From Mariprofundus erugo (GTDB lineage: Bacteria > Pseudomonadota > Zetaproteobacteria > Mariprofundales > Mariprofundaceae), in NCBI RefSeq assembly GCF_005818865.1, contig NZ_VBRY01000012.1:1-64000 (forward strand): a DNA stretch of 64,000 nucleotides. The letters run 5' to 3'. The position numbers and the translations under genes are program-made. Below the pieces are notes generated by a model. The model made no database searches and had not been told where the DNA came from. It was given only the letters and a program-made list of their open reading frames with translations. This document shows, piece by piece, positions 61,986-64,000 of this stretch (its first letter is position 1; every line of letters starts with the position of its first letter).

Positions 61986-62411
61986 GAGCCTGTCGGACTT
62001 CACTCAAATCTACTGCGGGGCAGGGATAGCAGCCAAAAAAATGCCCCGGGCTTTTGTCGCATAGTCACCACGATGCGCCTCAATCCCGGAATATTTTTTC
62101 TTGCAGACATTGCTATCGCGCCATTTGATGCAGGGCTCTCTTCATGGTGGCCGGTTAAGCCAACCGTTATCCGTCTGGATGACGACAACTTCTTTTTATT
62201 GCTGTTGATCACTGTGTTGCCCACAGCCGTTGCCCCCTGCTGTGGCAAACTGTTTGGATGTTTACATCAGCATCACGCCTGTGCCCTGGCAGGCATGGCC
62301 CTTGCTATAAGCTGAGCGACTGTAGAGCGCCATGCCGATCCGGGTGGAAGCTGCAGTGGAGTATCAGCATTGCATGGATAGTGATACTTCCGCAACAACA
62401 GGAGGTCGTTG
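61986..62411. other. Gene-poor region with possible mobile-element remnant
   Basis: Starts with GGAGCCTGTCGGACTT at 61986-62001, which resembles terminal sequences seen next to transposases; the following 80 bases on the minus strand encode a short Met-Arg-Gln-Lys-Pro-Gly... tail, but no full transposase or second terminal repeat is visible. The rest shows no gene I trust. Confidence 0.3.
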
Positions 62412-62591
62412 ATGAAGTTGAATCAACCGGTTTTGGGGGGGCTCCCCGCAGAGTGGGATGCTCTGCATATTTTTTCCCTCAGCAGGGCAGCAGGCATGGT
62501 CAAACCGCTGACCTTTGACGGCTTGTGTCATGCCTCGGAAACATCGCTCTTCAGCAGATCGGATATTGTGCAACAGCCACGACCGGAGTAA
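62412..62591 (+). CDS. Small hypothetical protein ahead of the PAS gene
   Basis: A 59-residue frame from ATG 62412 with a strong GGAGGT ribosome binding site at 62401-62406, ending 4 bases before the next gene. The product is mixed polar (MKLNQPVLGGLPAEWDALH near its N-terminus) with one cysteine. I do not recognise it. Good spacing and tight link to the following gene favour a real gene or a translated leader; lack of known relatives and the surrounding gene-poor sequence argue against. Confidence 0.4.
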   Translation: MKLNQPVLGGLPAEWDALHIFSLSRAAGMVKPLTFDGLCHASETSLFSRSDIVQQPRPE

Positions 62592-62595
62592 TCGT

Positions 62596-64000
62596 ATGTT
62601 ACATATTCTTGTGGTCGATCAAGGCGGGGCGTTGCTTGATCAGCTGACTGCGCTGGCTGGAGATGCAGCTCTGTACCGTTTTGAGTCTGTCACTGTCGAG
62701 GAGGCCTATGCCTCGTTGCAACAGAGGCGGGGCGATTTACTTTTAGTGGATGATCAAGCGGGCGAATGTACAGGAATCGCCCTGCTACACCGTTGTGCGA
62801 CAGAACTGGCAATGGTTGTTCCGTTGATCTATTGCACCAACAGCATTGATAAAGAGATGATCGATGCTGCATTTGCGGCGGGTGCAACCGATGTGCTGCG
62901 GCTGAAGGGTATGAGTGCTGATCTGTTTGGACGTTCGCTGTGCTATGCACTTGAGCAGGTACGGCAGCGTCTGAAAACCAACAGTATGTTACGAACGATT
63001 ATCGATCTGGTTCCGGGCATGATTTATGTCAAGGATCGTGATGGCCGCTTTTTGCTGGCCAATCAGGCAACTGCCGAATTTTATGGTACCAGTGTCAGCC
63101 AGATCATTGGTACAAATCAGGCATACTGGCACAGGGATGTTGACGAATTTGCGCTGTTTCAGGAGCAGGACCGCAAGGTGATTGATCATCATGAGCATAT
63201 TGAAGGGATGATCGACCAGCTGACGACGCCGGACGGCGTATGCCATATTCTTGAGACCAGCAAGATCCCGTTGTCGTTTTTCGACGGTAATGTGCCGGCG
63301 GTGCTGGGGATATCCCGCGATATCACCGAAAACAGACGATTGCAGAAGGCACAGACCATGGTCATGGCAGCGCTTGATGCGGCAGCTGATGCCGTGGTTA
63401 TTACGGCGCTCGACGGCACGATCGAATACGTCAACCTGGCTTTCGAACGCATGACCGGCTATTCCGCCGCAGAGGCAATCGGGCAGACGCCCCGCATTCT
63501 CAAGAGTGGCCATCAGGATACCGCATTCTACCGGGAGATGTGGAAGATTCTTCTGGCTGGCGAAACATTCCGGGCCGTGATCACCAATCGTCGCAAGGAT
63601 GGTCTGCTGTTTGAGGCCGAAGAGACCATTACACCTGTGTATGATGAGCACAATCATATGGTGGCCTTTGTTGCCGTTGAGCGGGATGTGACCGAGAAAA
63701 AGAAGGCGGAGCAGGCCCTGCGCAGCAGTGAGGAGCGTTTTTCACTTGCGGCCGAGGGCTCCAACGACGGACTGTGGGACTGGGATATTGTTAATGACCA
63801 GGTGTATGTGTCGCCGCGTGTCTATGCCATGGTGGGCAGAGATGAAACATCCGGTGCGATCAGGACGGCAGCAGATTTTTTTGATCTGCTGGCAGCCGCT
63901 GACGGACAGAGCGGACTGCTTAAGCGGATTAATCGTCATCTTAACGGATTGACCGAGTACTTCAGTCATGAATGCAAAATCAGCAGTGAGGATGGCAAAA
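62596..64000 (+). CDS. Receiver-like and multi-PAS signalling protein (3' end outside window)
   Basis: The frame is open from ATG 62596 to the right edge, 468 codons. Residues 1-125 look like a response-regulator receiver: Asp8 in LVVDQ, Asp52/Asp53 in LLLVDDQ, a Thr at IYCTN and a Lys in LRLKG. Three PAS domains follow: about 130-255 (VPGMIYVKDRDGRFLLAN), about 256-375 (AADAVVITALDGTIEYVN, RILKSGHQDTAFYREMW) and from about 376 on (SNDGLWDWDIVNDQVYVSP). RDITENRR and RDVTEKKK linkers sit between them. An output domain (GGDEF, EAL or histidine kinase) is expected beyond the edge. The acidic pocket has one aspartate only, so phosphorylation is uncertain. Confidence 0.8.
   Translation, partial: MLHILVVDQGGALLDQLTALAGDAALYRFESVTVEEAYASLQQRRGDLLLVDDQAGECTGIALLHRCATELAMVVPLIYCTNSIDKEMIDAAFAAGATDVLRLKGMSADLFGRSLCYALEQVRQRLKTNSMLRTIIDLVPGMIYVKDRDGRFLLANQATAEFYGTSVSQIIGTNQAYWHRDVDEFALFQEQDRKVIDHHEHIEGMIDQLTTPDGVCHILETSKIPLSFFDGNVPAVLGISRDITENRRLQKAQTMVMAALDAAADAVVITALDGTIEYVNLAFERMTGYSAAEAIGQTPRILKSGHQDTAFYREMWKILLAGETFRAVITNRRKDGLLFEAEETITPVYDEHNHMVAFVAVERDVTEKKKAEQALRSSEERFSLAAEGSNDGLWDWDIVNDQVYVSPRVYAMVGRDETSGAIRTAADFFDLLAAADGQSGLLKRINRHLNGLTEYFSHECKISSEDGK

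Noticed and set aside
1-64000. tRNA, rRNA, tmRNA or riboswitch genes
   Set aside because: Looked in all larger gaps; no cloverleaf, conserved RNA core or anti-terminator pair was seen by eye.

Overview
The window is about 64 kb of a Gram-negative bacterial chromosome, densely packed with housekeeping genes. An outer membrane is implied by BamD, FadL-type and Tsx-type porins and lipoproteins with lipoboxes. A cytochrome bc1 complex (Rieske, cytochrome b, cytochrome c1), an sdhCDAB-sdhE cluster and the lepA-lepB-rnc-era-recO-pdxJ-acpS block are typical of Proteobacteria. From general gene content and moderate GC I would guess a Zetaproteobacterium (Mariprofundus-like), but this is inference; no rRNA or taxonomic marker is present to test it. 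I found no rRNA, tRNA, CRISPR array, intact insertion sequence, prophage or defence island.

Layout. 0-8.6 kb: end of a repeat-rich SPOR protein, a phosphohexomutase, an RlmL-like rRNA methyltransferase, a YjbQ protein, a glycosyltransferase, an RssA-like patatin, a small heat shock protein with a likely sigma-32 promoter, and a FadL-like porin closed by a clear terminator. 8.6-15.3 kb: a leftward cluster rne/rng-rluD-pgeF-bamD-lipoprotein, with a 446 bp leader region before a divergent second pseudouridine synthase. 15.4-31.5 kb: glycogen phosphorylase, a DASS transporter with a methyltransferase, alanine dehydrogenase, a roadblock-like protein, a Tim44-DciA-HIT-PhnA group, a leftward chain hemL-hisI-hisE-GIY-YIG joined by 4-base overlaps, and a large SPOR-domain membrane protein with two kinds of internal repeats. 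31.7-37.8 kb: the lepA to acpS operon.

37.8-42.1 kb: a large GGDEF-EAL protein with its single-domain response regulator, then a hairpin-rich intergenic stretch. 42.1-51.6 kb: Nnr repair enzyme, succinate dehydrogenase operon with assembly factor, a DUF1573-dihaem cytochrome lipoprotein, Rpe, and the bc1 operon petABC with a terminator. 51.7-58 kb: alaC-like aminotransferase, homoserine dehydrogenase, threonine synthase, an RpfE-like protein, RecJ. 58.1-64 kb: a Tsx-like porin followed by a hybrid histidine kinase with an NMT1/THI5-like binding domain, ApaG, a gene-poor stretch, and a receiver-PAS sensor gene running off the right edge.

How it fits together. Electrons from succinate (SdhCDAB) enter the quinone pool and leave through bc1; the neighbouring dihaem lipoprotein may handle periplasmic electrons. 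The aspartate-family genes (alaC-like, hom, thrC) sit together. Signalling is rich: c-di-GMP turnover, a periplasmic-binding hybrid kinase next to a porin, and a multi-PAS protein. The observations most worth following are the two SPOR proteins with in-frame tandem repeats sharing a GCTCAGGC core, a dispersed intergenic repeat at three sites, the DUF1573-dihaem fusion, the porin/binding-kinase pair, and several small reading frames with or without strong ribosome binding sites. I do not see a clearly new multi-gene system.
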